A stretch of DNA of 64,000 bases from positions 1-64,000 of the forward strand of contig NZ_QJUM01000014.1 of the NCBI RefSeq assembly GCF_004327355.1. The letters are read 5' to 3'. A program made the position numbers and the translations under genes. Positions 16,311 to 25,780 of the stretch are shown piece after piece. This DNA is from Phytopseudomonas dryadis (GTDB taxonomy: Bacteria; Pseudomonadota; Gammaproteobacteria; Pseudomonadales; Pseudomonadaceae). Numbering within the stretch: the stretch's first letter is position 1; each line of letters opens with the position of its first letter. The notes below the pieces were generated by a model. It was not told where the DNA came from. It made no database searches and saw only the letters and a list, made by a program, of their open reading frames with translations.

Positions 16311-16795
16311 GTAGCCTGGCGTTGAGCGCAGCGATACCCAGGGGCACCCTTCCCCCGGGTATCGCTGCGCTCAACCGCGGGCTACAAAGCCGATGGGTGC
16401 ACCCTGACAAAATTGCGGAACATCGTTCACTGCAGGCGCGATTCCGTAGCCTGGTGTTGAGCGCAGCGATACCCAGGGCACCCGTTCCCGGGTATCGCTG
16501 CGCTCAACCGCGGGCTACAAAGCCGATGGGTGCACCCTGACAAAATTGCGGAACATCGTTCACTGCAGGCGCGATTCCGTAGCCTGGCGTTGAGCGCAGC
16601 GATACCCAAGGCACCCGTTCCCGGGTATCGCTGCGCTCCACCGCGGGCTACAAAGCCGATGGGTGCACCCTGACAAAATTGCGGAACATCGTTCACTGCA
16701 GGCGCGATTCCGTAGCCTGGGTTGAGCGCAGCGATACCCAGGGCACCCTTCCCCAGGTATCGCTGCGCTCAACCACGGGCTACAAAAGCCGATGG
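16311..16795. repeat. Tandem array of 3.6 copies of a 133-135-bp palindromic repeat
   Basis: Copies start at 16311, 16446, 16579 and 16712. Each has GTAGCCTGG(C/T)GTTGAGCGC, a centre of CCCAGGG..CCCGGG, and the complementary arm GCGCTCAACCGCGGGCTAC. A linker with GCCGATGGGTGCACCCTGAC and GCGGAACATCGTTCACTGC follows. The last copy is truncated at the 3' end of the ABC-F gene, whose final codons and TAG stop fall inside it. Copies are nearly identical, which suggests recent amplification. A single related copy lies at 2472. Confidence 0.92.
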
Positions 16796-18393
16796 TACTG
16801 CCAGCCCTGCGCCGTCCACTGCAGCCGATCGGTCGCTGCCAGCGCCTCGATAAAGGCGGCGTCATGGGACACCACGACCAGCGCCCCGCGGTACTGGCGC
16901 AGCAGGCCTTCGACGGCCAGCAGCGAGTCGAGATCGATATGGTTGTCGGGCTCGTCGAGCAGCAGCAAGGGCGCTGCCGGTTCGCCGTCGATCACCCCGG
17001 CGAGCGCCAGCTTCAGGCGCTCGCCACCACTGAGCCGTGCGCAAGGCAGCAAGGCCTTGTGCGCCACCATCCCGAGGTGCACCAGCCGGGTACGGGCCAT
17101 CGCTTCGCTCAATCCGGGATTGACGCGACGCAGATGATCCAACGCCGACTCCGCACCCTGCAGGCAAGACAGTCGCTGATCGAGGTAGGCCAGCGGCACC
17201 TCGACCCGACACACGCCGGCAGCCGGCGCCAGGCGGCCGGCGATCAGCGCCAGCAGGGTCGACTTGCCGCAGCCATTGGGCCCGCCGATAACCAGACGGC
17301 GCGGGCCGAACAGCTCGATATCCGGCAAGCGGGCGGTCGAGAAAGGCGCGCGAACGCCCCGCAGGGCCAGCACCCGTTTAGCCTCGGCCAGGGTCACGCC
17401 GCTGCCGTACAGGTCGACGGGCACGTTCTCGTCCACCTGCGCGGCCGCCTCGCCCACCGCGGCGTCCAGCCGCTTCTGCGTGTCGTCCAGACGCTGGCGC
17501 ACGCGCCCGGCGCTGGTCTCGCTACGGCCCTTCTGCCGATCCAGCAGGATCTTCGCCTGGTTGCTGTCCCGGGCGCTACGCGTGCCACTGGCCGTACGCC
17601 GCTGCTGGCGTTGCTGCTGCACCTGCAGTTCCCGCTCGCCACGCTTGCGCTCGCCGCGGGCATGCTGCAGAACCTGCTGCGCCGCCTGTCGTTCATCCAG
17701 CCGGCAGGCCCGATAGAAGCTGTAGTTGCCGCCATAGCCGCGCAACCCGGACGTCGACAATTCGACGATACGCACCATGCCCTCGAGCAGTTGGCGGTCG
17801 TGGCTGATCACCAGCAGACCGCCCGGCCACTGCCGTAGACGCTGGTAGAGCCGCTGGCGACTGGCGCTGTCCAGATGATTGCTGGGCTCGTCGAGGATCA
17901 GCAGATCGGTCTCCGCCAGCAAGGCGCCGAGCAGGGCGACCCGGGTACGCTCGCCGCCGCTGAGGGTGGCGGCGGGCGTCTCCAGCGAAAGATGACCGAG
18001 GCCGTCCTCGTGCAGCGCGGCGCTCAGGCGCTCGGCGATATCCCAACGCCCGTCGAGCGTCTCGACATCGTCGTCGCGCAGGCGCCCGCCCATGACCCGC
18101 GCCAGGGCGTCGTAAGGTGCGGCGAAGCCGGCCAGATCGACCACCCGGGCCTGGTCCGGCAAGACGATCTCCTGCGGCAGGTAACGCACCCGTCCCTGGC
18201 GGATCAGGCGTCCCGAGGTCGGCTGCAACTGCCCGGCCAGCAGCCGTCCGAGCACACTCTTGCCGACGCCGTTGCGACCCACCAGGCCGGTATGCCGCGC
18301 ATCGAAGGTTTCGCTCAGCTCATCGAACAGCAGGTGGCCATTGGCGAATTGGAAGGACACGCGATCGAGCGCGATAAAGGACGAGTTCGTCAT
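16780..18393 (-). CDS. ABC-F family ATP-binding protein
   Basis: 537 residues with two ABC nucleotide-binding domains and no membrane segments. Domain 1 has Walker A GRNGVGKS (residue about 39) and LSGGERTRVALLGALLAETDLLILDEPSNHLD. Domain 2 has GGPNGCGKSTLLALIAG, LSGGERLKLALAG and LLLLDEPDNHIDLDS. A charged linker rich in Gln/Arg (residues about 230-330) joins them. ABC-F proteins act on the ribosome rather than as transporters; the subclass (Uup/YheS-like) is not certain. GGAG lies 6 bases before the ATG. The stop codon lies inside the tandem repeat. Confidence 0.9.
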   Translation of the reverse strand: MTNSSFIALDRVSFQFANGHLLFDELSETFDARHTGLVGRNGVGKSVLGRLLAGQLQPTSGRLIRQGRVRYLPQEIVLPDQARVVDLAGFAAPYDALARVMGGRLRDDDVETLDGRWDIAERLSAALHEDGLGHLSLETPAATLSGGERTRVALLGALLAETDLLILDEPSNHLDSASRQRLYQRLRQWPGGLLVISHDRQLLEGMVRIVELSTSGLRGYGGNYSFYRACRLDERQAAQQVLQHARGERKRGERELQVQQQRQQRRTASGTRSARDSNQAKILLDRQKGRSETSAGRVRQRLDDTQKRLDAAVGEAAAQVDENVPVDLYGSGVTLAEAKRVLALRGVRAPFSTARLPDIELFGPRRLVIGGPNGCGKSTLLALIAGRLAPAAGVCRVEVPLAYLDQRLSCLQGAESALDHLRRVNPGLSEAMARTRLVHLGMVAHKALLPCARLSGGERLKLALAGVIDGEPAAPLLLLDEPDNHIDLDSLLAVEGLLRQYRGALVVVSHDAAFIEALAATDRLQWTAQGWQYHRLL

Positions 18394-18753
18394 GGAAAGC
18401 TCCAGGCAATGCCGTGAATACGCGCGGCACGGGGCCGCAGCGGCGAATCACAGGTCGTGCGGACACGACGGCATCACTGGCGCATTGGACGAAACTCCTC
18501 TGGAAATGAACAGGTAGACTAAACCCAGGGTCAGGTCAGGGCAACCGAGGGGACTTGTAAAAGCCGAAAAAGCGCTGAAGGCAGCTTCAAGGCGAGAGCG
18601 GACGTTCGATTTGGTGGGCTTCATGACGTAGGGTGGACGGCGCTTCATCCGTCCACCAACCTAGCGATCGCAATGGTGGATGAAAAGAGCATCATCCACC
18701 CTACGGGGTGAGCGTCTGCTCCCGCCTTCCTCCGGCCAACGCGCTAACAGACC
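18394..18753. other. Intergenic region with an inverted repeat
   Basis: No gene is supported here. An inverted repeat, GTAGGGTGGACGG near 18628 and CATCCACCCTAC ending at 18704, has the same style as the one at 14623. It may terminate cobN, whose stop is about 50 bases away. Confidence 0.5.
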
Positions 18754-21700
18754 TCAGCTTTCCTCGCCCTCGATCAGCAGGTTCTCCAGGGCCTCGCGGT
18801 ACTCGCCCGGCTCCTGCCAGAGGCCGCGCTGCTGGGCTTCGAGCAGGCGCTCGATGATGTCCTGCAGAGCGCCGGGGTTGTGCTGCTGGATAAAGTCGCG
18901 GGTATCCCGATCCAGCAGGTAGGCGTCGGTAAGCAGGGCGTACTGGTGGTCGTCGACCAGCTCGCTGGTGGCGTCGAAGGCGAACAGGTAGTCGATTGTC
19001 GCGGCCAGCTCGAAGGCGCCCTTGTAGCCGTGACGCTTCATGCCCTCGATCCACTTCGGATTGGCCGCGCGGGCGCGCACCACGCGGGCCAGCTCCTGCT
19101 TGAGGGTGCGGATGCGCGGGGTGTCCGGCTGGCTGTTGTCACCAAAGTAGCTGGCCACCCTGGCGCCGCGCAGGGTTTCCACCGCCGCCAGCATGCCGCC
19201 CTGGAACTGGTAGTAGTCGTTGGAATCGAGGATATCGTGCTCGCGGTTGTCCTGGTTGTGCAGCACCGCCTGCAGGTGCTCCAGGCGTTCGGCGAACTGC
19301 GCCCGCGCCGGCGTGCCTTCGCTGCCTTTGCCGTAGGCATAGCCGCCCCAATTCAGGTACACCTCGGCCAGGTCCGCGCGACTGTGCCACAGGCGTTCCT
19401 CGATGGCGTTCTGCACCCCCGCGCCATAGGCGCCGGGCTTGGCGCCGAAGATGCGCCAGCCGGCCTGGCGCCGCGCCTCGAGCTCGTCCAGCCCGCCGTC
19501 CTGCAGCGCCAGGGCTTCCTGCCAGACGCGCGCGGACAGCGGGTTCATGTCCTCCGGTTCGTCCAGCTCGGCGACCGCCTGCACGGCGTCATCGAACAGG
19601 CGGATCAGGTTGGCGAAGGCATCGCGGAAGAACCCGGAGACACGCAGGGTCACGTCCACCCGCGGGCGACCGAGCTGCTCCAGGGGCAGTACCTCGAAAC
19701 GCTCGACCCGCTGGCTGCCGGCCTGCCACACCGGGCGCACGCCGAGCAGGGCCATGGCCTGGGCGATATCGTCGCCGCCGGTGCGCATGGTCGCGGTGCC
19801 CCACACCGACAGGCCGAGCTGGCGCAGGTGGTCGCCTTCGTCCTGCAGGTGCCGTTCCAGCAGGCGGTCGGCGGCCTGCACGCCAAGGCGCCAGGCGGTC
19901 GGCGTGGGCAGGTTGCGCACGTCCACGGAATAGAAATTGCGCCCGGTGGGCAGCACGTCTAGACGACCACGACTCGGCGCGCCGCTGGGGCCGGATGGCA
20001 CGAAGCGACCATCGAGCGCATCGAGCAGGCCGTGCATCTCGGCATCGCCACAGGCGTCCAGCAGCGGCGCGATGCGCTCAGCCAGACTGCGCAGCACGGC
20101 AGCGCTGGCCGATCCGGCGAATGGCAAGTCCGCTCCTTCGATCAGCCGTAATCCGAGCAGCTCAAGACGCTCACGGGTGTCGCCGAAACTGCGCCAGGGC
20201 TCATCGCTTAGGCCAGTCAGAATGTCAGGGCGTGGGCCCGTCCACGGCGCGGCCATGTCGCAATCGAGGGGGTCGAAGTCGAGCTGCAGGTCATGGGCCA
20301 GCGCACGCAGCAGGCTGGCGTTGCCACCCTGGCCGTCACCGCGGGGAATGCGCAGCAGCGCCAGCAGGGTGTCGCGGCGCAGCGTACCGGCCGGTGATTC
20401 GCCGAACACATGCAGGCCATCGCGGATCTGCGATTCCTTGAGATCACAGAGGTAGGCGTCGAGTTGCGGCAGCCAGCTGGCCGGATCGTCGTTGAGCTGC
20501 AGGCCCAGTTCGCGATCCAGGCTGGCTTCACGCACCTTGACCAGGATCTCGCCGCGCAGCTCGGCGGCGCGGCGCAGGTCGAGCTGGCTGGCGTCGTAGT
20601 ACTCGTCGGCCAGCCGCTCCAGATCACGCAGGGGGCCATAGCTCTCGGCGCGGGTCAGCGGCGGCATCAGGTGGTCGATGATCACCGCCTGGGTACGGCG
20701 TTTGGCCTGGGCGCCCTCGCCGGGATCGTTGACGATGAAGGGGTAGATATTCGGCAGCGCACCGAGGATCAAAGTCGGCCAGCAGCTTTCGGAAAGGCCG
20801 ACGCTCTTGCCCGGCAGCCATTCCAGGTTGCCGTGCTTGCCAACGTGGATCACCGCCTGGGCGGCGAACACCTGGCGCATCCAGAAATAGAACGCCAGGT
20901 AACCGTGAGGCGGCACCAGATCCGGGTCGTGGTAGACCGCTGCCGCATCGACCTGATAACCCCGTGCCGGCTGGATGCCGACGAAGGTCAGGCCGAAGCG
21001 CAGACCGGCAATCATCAGCCGGCCACTGCGGTACATCGGATCATTCTCGGGAGCGCCCCAGCGCTCCAGCACGGCCTGGCGGTTGGCCTCGGGCAGCACC
21101 GCGAAGAAGCGCCGATAGTCGTCCAGCGCCAGACTCTGGGCGCAGGGGCGCAGGTCGAGGTTGTCGAGATCGTTGGTCACGCCACCGAGCAGTTGGTGAA
21201 TCAGCGCGGTGCCGCTGTCCGGCAACGCATCGACCGGATAACCCTGCTGTTGCAGAGCCTGGAGGATATTCAGCGCGGCCGCCGGGGTGTCCAGGCCGAC
21301 GCCATTGCCGATGCGACCGTCGCGGGTCGGGTAGTTGGCCAGCACCAGGGCGACACGTTTGTCCGCTGCGGGCGTGCGTTGCAGCTCGCACCAGCGCCGC
21401 GCCAGTTCGGCGACGAAATCCATGCCGGGCAGGTGCGCGCGGTAGCAGACCACGTCGCTCTGGCTACGCTCGCTGCGCCAGGCCAGGCCCTTGAAGCTGA
21501 TGGGTCGGGTGATCAGCCGGCCATCCAGCTCCGGCAGGGCGATGTGCATGGCCAGGTCGCGCGATCCAAGGCCCTGGGCGTTACCTTGCCACTGCTCCTC
21601 GCTATCCAGGGCGCAGAGCGCCTGCAACACCGGCACGTCGCGACGGAACGGCCGCGCCTGGGGTGACTCCGGATTGGACTGGGCGAAACCGGTGGTGTTG

Positions 21701-22488
21701 AGGAGCACGCTCACGCTGGCTTCGTCCAGCCAGTCCTCCACCTGTTGCAGGCAGGCAGCCTCCTTGAGGCTGGCCACGGCAATGGGCAGCGGGTTGAGGC
21801 CCTGGGCCTGCAGGCGCTGGCAGAAGCTGTCGACGAAGGCGGTGTTGGCCGCCTGCACATGGGTGCGGTAGAACAGCAGCGCCGCCACCGGCGCATCGGG
21901 CTGCCACTCGGAACGCCAATCATCCAGGCGCACATCACTCTTGTGCGGGTGATAGAGGCCGACCCGGGGCAGTGCGCGCGGCGCCTCCCAGGGGTAGTCG
22001 CGCCCCAGGTAGCGGCTGGCGATGCAGTGGAAGAACTGCCTGGCGTTGTCCACACCACCCTGGCGCAGGTACTGCCAGAGGCGCTCGGCGTCCTCGGCGG
22101 CGACGTTACCCAGGCCGCTCAGCTCGGGATCGGGGCTGTCGTCGCCCGGCACCAGGATCAGCGTCTTGCCGCGCCCGGCCAACTCCACCAGACGCTCGAT
22201 GCCGTAGCGCCAGTAGCTGACACCGCCATGCACGGAGATCAGGATCACCTTGGCGTGCTGCAGCACCTGCTCGACATAGAAATCCACCGAGGCGTGGTTG
22301 CCCAGTTGCGCCGGGCTGGCCAGGCGCAGACTGGGGTAGTCTTCGGGCAGATGGCGGGCGACCTCGGCCAGCAGCGACAGGTGCGAATCGCCGGTGCACA
22401 ACACCACCAGCTCGGCAGGCGTCTGGCCGAGGTCGGCGATGCTGTCGGCCGGCAGTTGCTGGCCGGGCTGGGTGCGTAGGAGGTGCAT
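18754..22488 (-). CDS. cobN: Cobaltochelatase subunit CobN
   Basis: Large subunit that binds hydrogenobyrinate a,c-diamide and inserts Co2+ with ATPase partners. 1244 residues, the usual size. Typical CobN/ChlH segments include VIHVGKHGNLEWLPGKSVGL, YPFIVNDPGEGAQAKRRTQA and, near the C-terminus, NPKWIEGMKRHGYKGAFE. It is downstream of cobW on the same strand after a 100-base gap containing an AAGCTGCAAGC repeat, so the cobW riboswitch probably governs both. No strong ribosome site precedes the ATG. The ChlI/VWA pair 5 kb away is the likely ATPase partner. Confidence 0.94.
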   Translation of the reverse strand: MHLLRTQPGQQLPADSIADLGQTPAELVVLCTGDSHLSLLAEVARHLPEDYPSLRLASPAQLGNHASVDFYVEQVLQHAKVILISVHGGVSYWRYGIERLVELAGRGKTLILVPGDDSPDPELSGLGNVAAEDAERLWQYLRQGGVDNARQFFHCIASRYLGRDYPWEAPRALPRVGLYHPHKSDVRLDDWRSEWQPDAPVAALLFYRTHVQAANTAFVDSFCQRLQAQGLNPLPIAVASLKEAACLQQVEDWLDEASVSVLLNTTGFAQSNPESPQARPFRRDVPVLQALCALDSEEQWQGNAQGLGSRDLAMHIALPELDGRLITRPISFKGLAWRSERSQSDVVCYRAHLPGMDFVAELARRWCELQRTPAADKRVALVLANYPTRDGRIGNGVGLDTPAAALNILQALQQQGYPVDALPDSGTALIHQLLGGVTNDLDNLDLRPCAQSLALDDYRRFFAVLPEANRQAVLERWGAPENDPMYRSGRLMIAGLRFGLTFVGIQPARGYQVDAAAVYHDPDLVPPHGYLAFYFWMRQVFAAQAVIHVGKHGNLEWLPGKSVGLSESCWPTLILGALPNIYPFIVNDPGEGAQAKRRTQAVIIDHLMPPLTRAESYGPLRDLERLADEYYDASQLDLRRAAELRGEILVKVREASLDRELGLQLNDDPASWLPQLDAYLCDLKESQIRDGLHVFGESPAGTLRRDTLLALLRIPRGDGQGGNASLLRALAHDLQLDFDPLDCDMAAPWTGPRPDILTGLSDEPWRSFGDTRERLELLGLRLIEGADLPFAGSASAAVLRSLAERIAPLLDACGDAEMHGLLDALDGRFVPSGPSGAPSRGRLDVLPTGRNFYSVDVRNLPTPTAWRLGVQAADRLLERHLQDEGDHLRQLGLSVWGTATMRTGGDDIAQAMALLGVRPVWQAGSQRVERFEVLPLEQLGRPRVDVTLRVSGFFRDAFANLIRLFDDAVQAVAELDEPEDMNPLSARVWQEALALQDGGLDELEARRQAGWRIFGAKPGAYGAGVQNAIEERLWHSRADLAEVYLNWGGYAYGKGSEGTPARAQFAERLEHLQAVLHNQDNREHDILDSNDYYQFQGGMLAAVETLRGARVASYFGDNSQPDTPRIRTLKQELARVVRARAANPKWIEGMKRHGYKGAFELAATIDYLFAFDATSELVDDHQYALLTDAYLLDRDTRDFIQQHNPGALQDIIERLLEAQQRGLWQEPGEYREALENLLIEGEES

Positions 22489-22492
22489 TTAC

Positions 22493-22590
22493 ACGAGCCG
22501 CAAGCCGCAAGCTACAAGCTGCAAGCAGGAGCAACCCGCAGCCAGGCTTCTGGCTTTTACTTGTGGCTTGGGGCTTGCAGCTTGCAGCTT
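22493..22590. repeat. AAGCTGCAAGC-family repeat between cobW and cobN
   Basis: GCCGCAAGCTACAAGCTGCA and, on the other side of a spacer, CTTGGGGCTTGCAGCTTGC form a long imperfect inverted repeat that fills the whole gap. Confidence 0.65.
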
Positions 22591-23639
22591 CATTCGAGCG
22601 CCGCCCTCAACTCAGCAGCGATAGCGCCATGATCGAGCTGCTGGCCGATCACGATCAGCCGGCTGACCCGGGCCTCGTCGGCCTTCCAGGCGCGGTCGAA
22701 GTGCCTGTCGAAACGCTGGCCGACGCCCTGCAGCAGCAGGCGCATGGGCTTGCCGGGGAGCGCCGCGAAACCCTTGATGCGCAGGATGCCATGCCGCGCC
22801 ACGGCGTCTTTCAGCGCCGCCAGCAGGCGCGCTTCGTCCGCCTCCGGCAGTTCGACCGGGAACGAGTCGAACTCGTCGTGATCGTGGTCGTCCTCCTCGT
22901 CGTCGTGGTGGGTCTTGCGCCCGTCGATGTGCAGCTCGGTCTCGCTGTTCAGGCCCAGCAGCACGTTCAGCGGCAGCGAGCCGCCGTGAGCCTCGATCAC
23001 CTTGACCGCCGCCGGCAGTTCCTCGGCCACCTCGGCGCGCACCACCGCCAGGGCGTCGGCATCGAGCAGGTCGGCCTTGTTGAGGATCACCAGGTCGGCG
23101 CTCGCCAGTTGGTCGGCGAAAAGCTCGTGCAGGGGCGATTCGTGATCGAGATTGGGGTCGAGCTTGCGCTGGGCATCGACCTGATCGGGGAACGCGGCGA
23201 AGGTGCCGGCGGCCACCGCCGGGCTGTCGACCACGGTGATCACCGCGTCGACGGTGCAGGCGGTGCGGATTTCCGGCCAGTTGAAGGCCTGCACCAGCGG
23301 CTTGGGCAGGGCCAGGCCGCTGGTTTCGATGAGGATATGGTCGAGGTCGCCACGCCGCGCCACCAGCTCGCGCATCACCGGGAAGAACTCTTCCTGCACG
23401 GTGCAGCACAGGCAGCCGTTGGCCAGTTCGAAAACGCGGCCGTTAGCCTCTTCCTCGGTGCAGCCGATGGAGCACTGCTTGAGGATTTCACCATCGATAC
23501 CCAGCTCGCCGAACTCGTTGACGATCACCGCGATGCGCCGCCCGCCGGCGTTTTCCAGCATGTGCCGCAGCAGCGTGGTCTTGCCGGCGCCAAGGAAGCC
23601 GGTGACGATGGTGACGGGAAGTTTGGCGAGCGTTTTCAT
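22590..23639 (-). CDS. cobW: CobW, G3E-family GTPase of cobalamin biosynthesis
   Basis: 349 residues. Walker A is TGFLGAGKTTLL near residues 13-24. The metal-binding motif ANGCLCCTV lies at residues 73-81, and guanine specificity is LNKADLLD. A His/Asp-rich stretch (HHDDEEDDHDHDEFD) precedes the C-terminal CobW_C domain. Such proteins are thought to deliver metal, here cobalt, to the chelatase. The start at 23639 (MKTLAKLP) gives family length; upstream lies the riboswitch on the same strand. First gene of the cobW-cobN unit. Confidence 0.93.
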   Translation of the reverse strand: MKTLAKLPVTIVTGFLGAGKTTLLRHMLENAGGRRIAVIVNEFGELGIDGEILKQCSIGCTEEEANGRVFELANGCLCCTVQEEFFPVMRELVARRGDLDHILIETSGLALPKPLVQAFNWPEIRTACTVDAVITVVDSPAVAAGTFAAFPDQVDAQRKLDPNLDHESPLHELFADQLASADLVILNKADLLDADALAVVRAEVAEELPAAVKVIEAHGGSLPLNVLLGLNSETELHIDGRKTHHDDEEDDHDHDEFDSFPVELPEADEARLLAALKDAVARHGILRIKGFAALPGKPMRLLLQGVGQRFDRHFDRAWKADEARVSRLIVIGQQLDHGAIAAELRAALE

Positions 23640-23756
23640 GGGTGGCCCTGCTGCGTCTGGAGGAACGGCGAGCGGGCAATACGATGGCAGGCGCCAGCCG
23701 AGGCCGTCGCACAGGCACCACCGGATCACCCCGCCCGGTTGTCGAAAGCGTCGTCG

Positions 23757-23930
23757 AGGCAGGTCTCCTGGCTTACGGTCCGCGCATCGCGCCAGCCCTT
23801 CGCCTTCCCGCGCGGCGCGCAGTGGCATGCAAGAAGGGCCGATGACCGTTCACAGTTGCGGGGGCAGCCACGGCATCACCGTGTTCCCTCTTAGCTCCGC
23901 CGCCTGGGCGCCGGAGAACCTCGAAGCGGC
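23757..23930 (-). promoter_or_regulatory. Cobalamin riboswitch upstream of cobW
   Basis: On the minus strand: GGAGCTAAGAGGGAACACGGT, then GCTGCCCCCGCAACTGTGAA, GCCACTG, GGGAAGGCG and the B12 box AAGCCAGGAGACCTGCC ending at about 23757. A hairpin at 23719-23740 (CCGG arms around CGGGGTGAT) lies 80 bases before the cobW start, as at cobG. Expected to lower cobW-cobN expression when cobalamin is abundant. Confidence 0.94.
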
Positions 23931-24012
23931 AAAGGCTACGCAGTGCCCGGGGGCAGGTCAATCGCCACGGTTGACGCTCGCAGCGCTTCATGCTGTCCTA
24001 GCAAGGCTGTTT

Positions 24013-24190
24013 CAGGTGTCTTGCGCCGCCGTGCGCAAGGTGAAACGGGAAGCCGGTGCGAGTCCGGCGCTGCCCCCGCAACGGTAAGCGAATGCCAGGA
24101 TCGTTCGAGCCACTGTGCCAACCGGCATGGGAAGGCCGATCCGCACTGTCGACAGACAGTCATCGCCAGCCCGGAGACCGGCCTGAAGTA
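24013..24190 (+). promoter_or_regulatory. Cobalamin riboswitch upstream of cbtB-cbtA
   Basis: In order: CAGGTGTCTTGC; GGTGAAACGGGAAGCCGGTG; GCTGCCCCCGCAACGGTAAG; GAGCCACTG; GGGAAGGCCG; and the B12 box CCAGCCCGGAGACCGGCC. It is back to back with the cobW riboswitch, about 80 bases away. It should couple cobalt uptake to cobalamin level. Confidence 0.94.
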
Positions 24191-24302
24191 ATCGTTTGGC
24201 AACCCGCGGTGGGCGGGCACACGCCGGATATCGGGCCGCCTGGCCTGCTCTCTCGCTGTGTCCTTCTGCCGTGTTTCCCCTGTCTTGCAGAAGGCCATGC
24301 CC

Positions 24303-24482
24303 ATGTCCACCAGCACCCTGTCCGCTTCGGTTCCACTTCCCCTGTCACAGCGCCTGCTCCTGGCCATGGGCAGTTGCCTGCTCGGCGCCGCGCTGATCTT
24401 CTTCGCCGGCTTCTCGCATATCGAGGCCGTGCACAATGCCGCTCACGATACCCGTCACAGCGCCGCGTTCCCGTGCCACTGA
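24303..24482 (+). CDS. cbtB: Cobalt transporter subunit CbtB
   Basis: 59 residues with one membrane segment (LLLAMGSCLLGAALIFFAGF). The C-terminus has a metal-ligand cluster: HIEAVHNAAHDTRHSAAFPCH minus its first residue shows four His and a final Cys-His. This matches the small CbtB family, which works with CbtA in B12-regulated cobalt uptake. GAAGG lies 8 bases before the ATG at 24303; an ATG two codons earlier is too close to it. Confidence 0.9.
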   Translation: MSTSTLSASVPLPLSQRLLLAMGSCLLGAALIFFAGFSHIEAVHNAAHDTRHSAAFPCH

Positions 24483-24492
24483 GGAGATCGAC

Positions 24493-25215
24493 ATGATCAA
24501 GCGCATCGCCCGGACCGCAGGCTTCGCCGGCCTCTTCGCCGCCATCGTCCTGACCCTGCTGCAGAGCCTGTGGGTCACTCCGCTGATCCTCCATGCGGAA
24601 ACCTTCGAAAGCGCCGAGCCGGTCGCGCAAGCGCCCGGGCACGGCCACGGCGCCGAAGCCGTGGCTCATGACCACGGAGCCGCTGCCGGCCACAGCCATG
24701 ACGGCGAAGCCTGGGCGCCCGAGGATGGCTGGCAGCGCCTGCTGTCCACCGGCCTGAGCAACCTGGTGGTGGCGGTGGGCTTCGCCCTGATGCTCGCCGG
24801 CCTGTTCACCCTGCGCGCACCCGGCCAGACCTGGCAGGGCCTGCTCTGGGGGCTGGCCGGTTTCGCCACCTTCTCCCTGGCGCCTTCCGCCGGCCTGCCG
24901 CCGGAACTGCCGGGCAGCGCTGCCGCCGACCTGCTGCTGCGCCAGTACTGGTGGGTCGGCACCGCGGCCTCGACCGCCGCCGGCCTGGCCTTGCTGGCCT
25001 TCGGCAGCAACTGGGTGCTGCGCATCCTCGGCCTGGTGATCCTGGCGGTACCGCACCTGATCGGCGCGCCCCAGCCCGAGGTGCACGAGAGCCTGGCGCC
25101 AGCGGCCCTGGAGCACGAGTTCATCCTCGCCTCGCTGCTGACCAACGCGGTGTTCTGGGCCGCCCTCGGCCTGGCCGCCGCCTGGTTCTACGGCCGCAAC
25201 CGCCAGGACGCATGA
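24493..25215 (+). CDS. cbtA: Cobalt transporter subunit CbtA
   Basis: 240 residues with about five or six membrane segments. A His-rich periplasmic or cytoplasmic loop after the first segment (GHGHGAEAVAHDHG, residues about 50-75) can bind metal. The start at 24493 follows GAGGAG by 6 bases and begins MIKRIARTAGFAGL. It is cotranscribed with cbtB (10 bases) and overlaps cobE (ATGA). Probably a cobalt importer in the inner membrane, inferred from the family and from the riboswitch. Confidence 0.92.
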   Translation: MIKRIARTAGFAGLFAAIVLTLLQSLWVTPLILHAETFESAEPVAQAPGHGHGAEAVAHDHGAAAGHSHDGEAWAPEDGWQRLLSTGLSNLVVAVGFALMLAGLFTLRAPGQTWQGLLWGLAGFATFSLAPSAGLPPELPGSAAADLLLRQYWWVGTAASTAAGLALLAFGSNWVLRILGLVILAVPHLIGAPQPEVHESLAPAALEHEFILASLLTNAVFWAALGLAAAWFYGRNRQDA

Positions 25216-25619
25216 GCGAGCGCCCTACCCTTGTCGCCGGCCTGGGTTGCCGGCGCGATTGCTCGCTGAGCGAGCTGCTGGCCTTGCTCGACAGTACGCT
25301 GGCCGAGCATGGCTCGAGCACTGCCGAGCTGACGGCCCTGGCCAGCAGCGACCGCAAGGTGGACGAGCCTGGGTTGCTGCAGTTGGCCGAGCATCTGGGC
25401 CTGCCCATCAGCTTCCTGCCCGCCGATGTGCTGACGGGTTACCATGAACGCCTGAGCCAGACATCGGCTATCGCCCTGCATGTCACCGGTAGCCCGAGCG
25501 TTGCCGAGGCCAGCGCCCTGGCCCTGGCCGAACGCTTGAGCAATCGAACCGCTCGCCTGTGGATAACCAAGCGCAAGAGCGCCGCCGCCACGCTGGCCAT
25601 CGCAGACATCGGGCGCTAG
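25212..25619 (+). CDS. cobE: CobE / CbiG C-terminal-domain protein
   Basis: 135 residues starting MSERPTLVAGLGCRRDCSLS, a glycine-rich motif with AGLGCRRD typical of CobE and of the CbiG C-terminal domain. Later segments include ELTALASSDRKVDEPGLLQL and ALHVTGSPSVAEASALALA. CobE is required for aerobic B12 synthesis in some bacteria, but its reaction is not settled. It is translationally coupled to cbtA by a 4-base overlap and shares the cbtB riboswitch. Confidence 0.88.
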   Translation: MSERPTLVAGLGCRRDCSLSELLALLDSTLAEHGSSTAELTALASSDRKVDEPGLLQLAEHLGLPISFLPADVLTGYHERLSQTSAIALHVTGSPSVAEASALALAERLSNRTARLWITKRKSAAATLAIADIGR

Positions 25620-25632
25620 AAACGCCGCCGGT

Positions 25633-25724
25633 GTAGGAGCGTCGACCTCGGCGCGAGAAAATTGCAGCCTCGCCGCGAAACGGCGTCGTTCAAGCCATTC
25701 GCCGCGAGGTCGCGGCTCCTACAG
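25633..25724. repeat. Paired REP palindrome (REPIN-like)
   Basis: GTAGGAGCGTCGACCTCGGC and a facing GCCGCGAGGTCGCGGCTCCT flank a short spacer. It lies between cobE and cobM. Confidence 0.8.
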
Positions 25725-25780
25725 CCGCAGGCCAGTCTTCAACCCTGTTCACCACTTGCCGCTTGCAACCCAGGACTCCC

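Noticed and set aside
23943-24496. Open frames across the cbtB riboswitch
   Set aside because: They run through the riboswitch aptamer, which explains the sequence conservation; no protein match.
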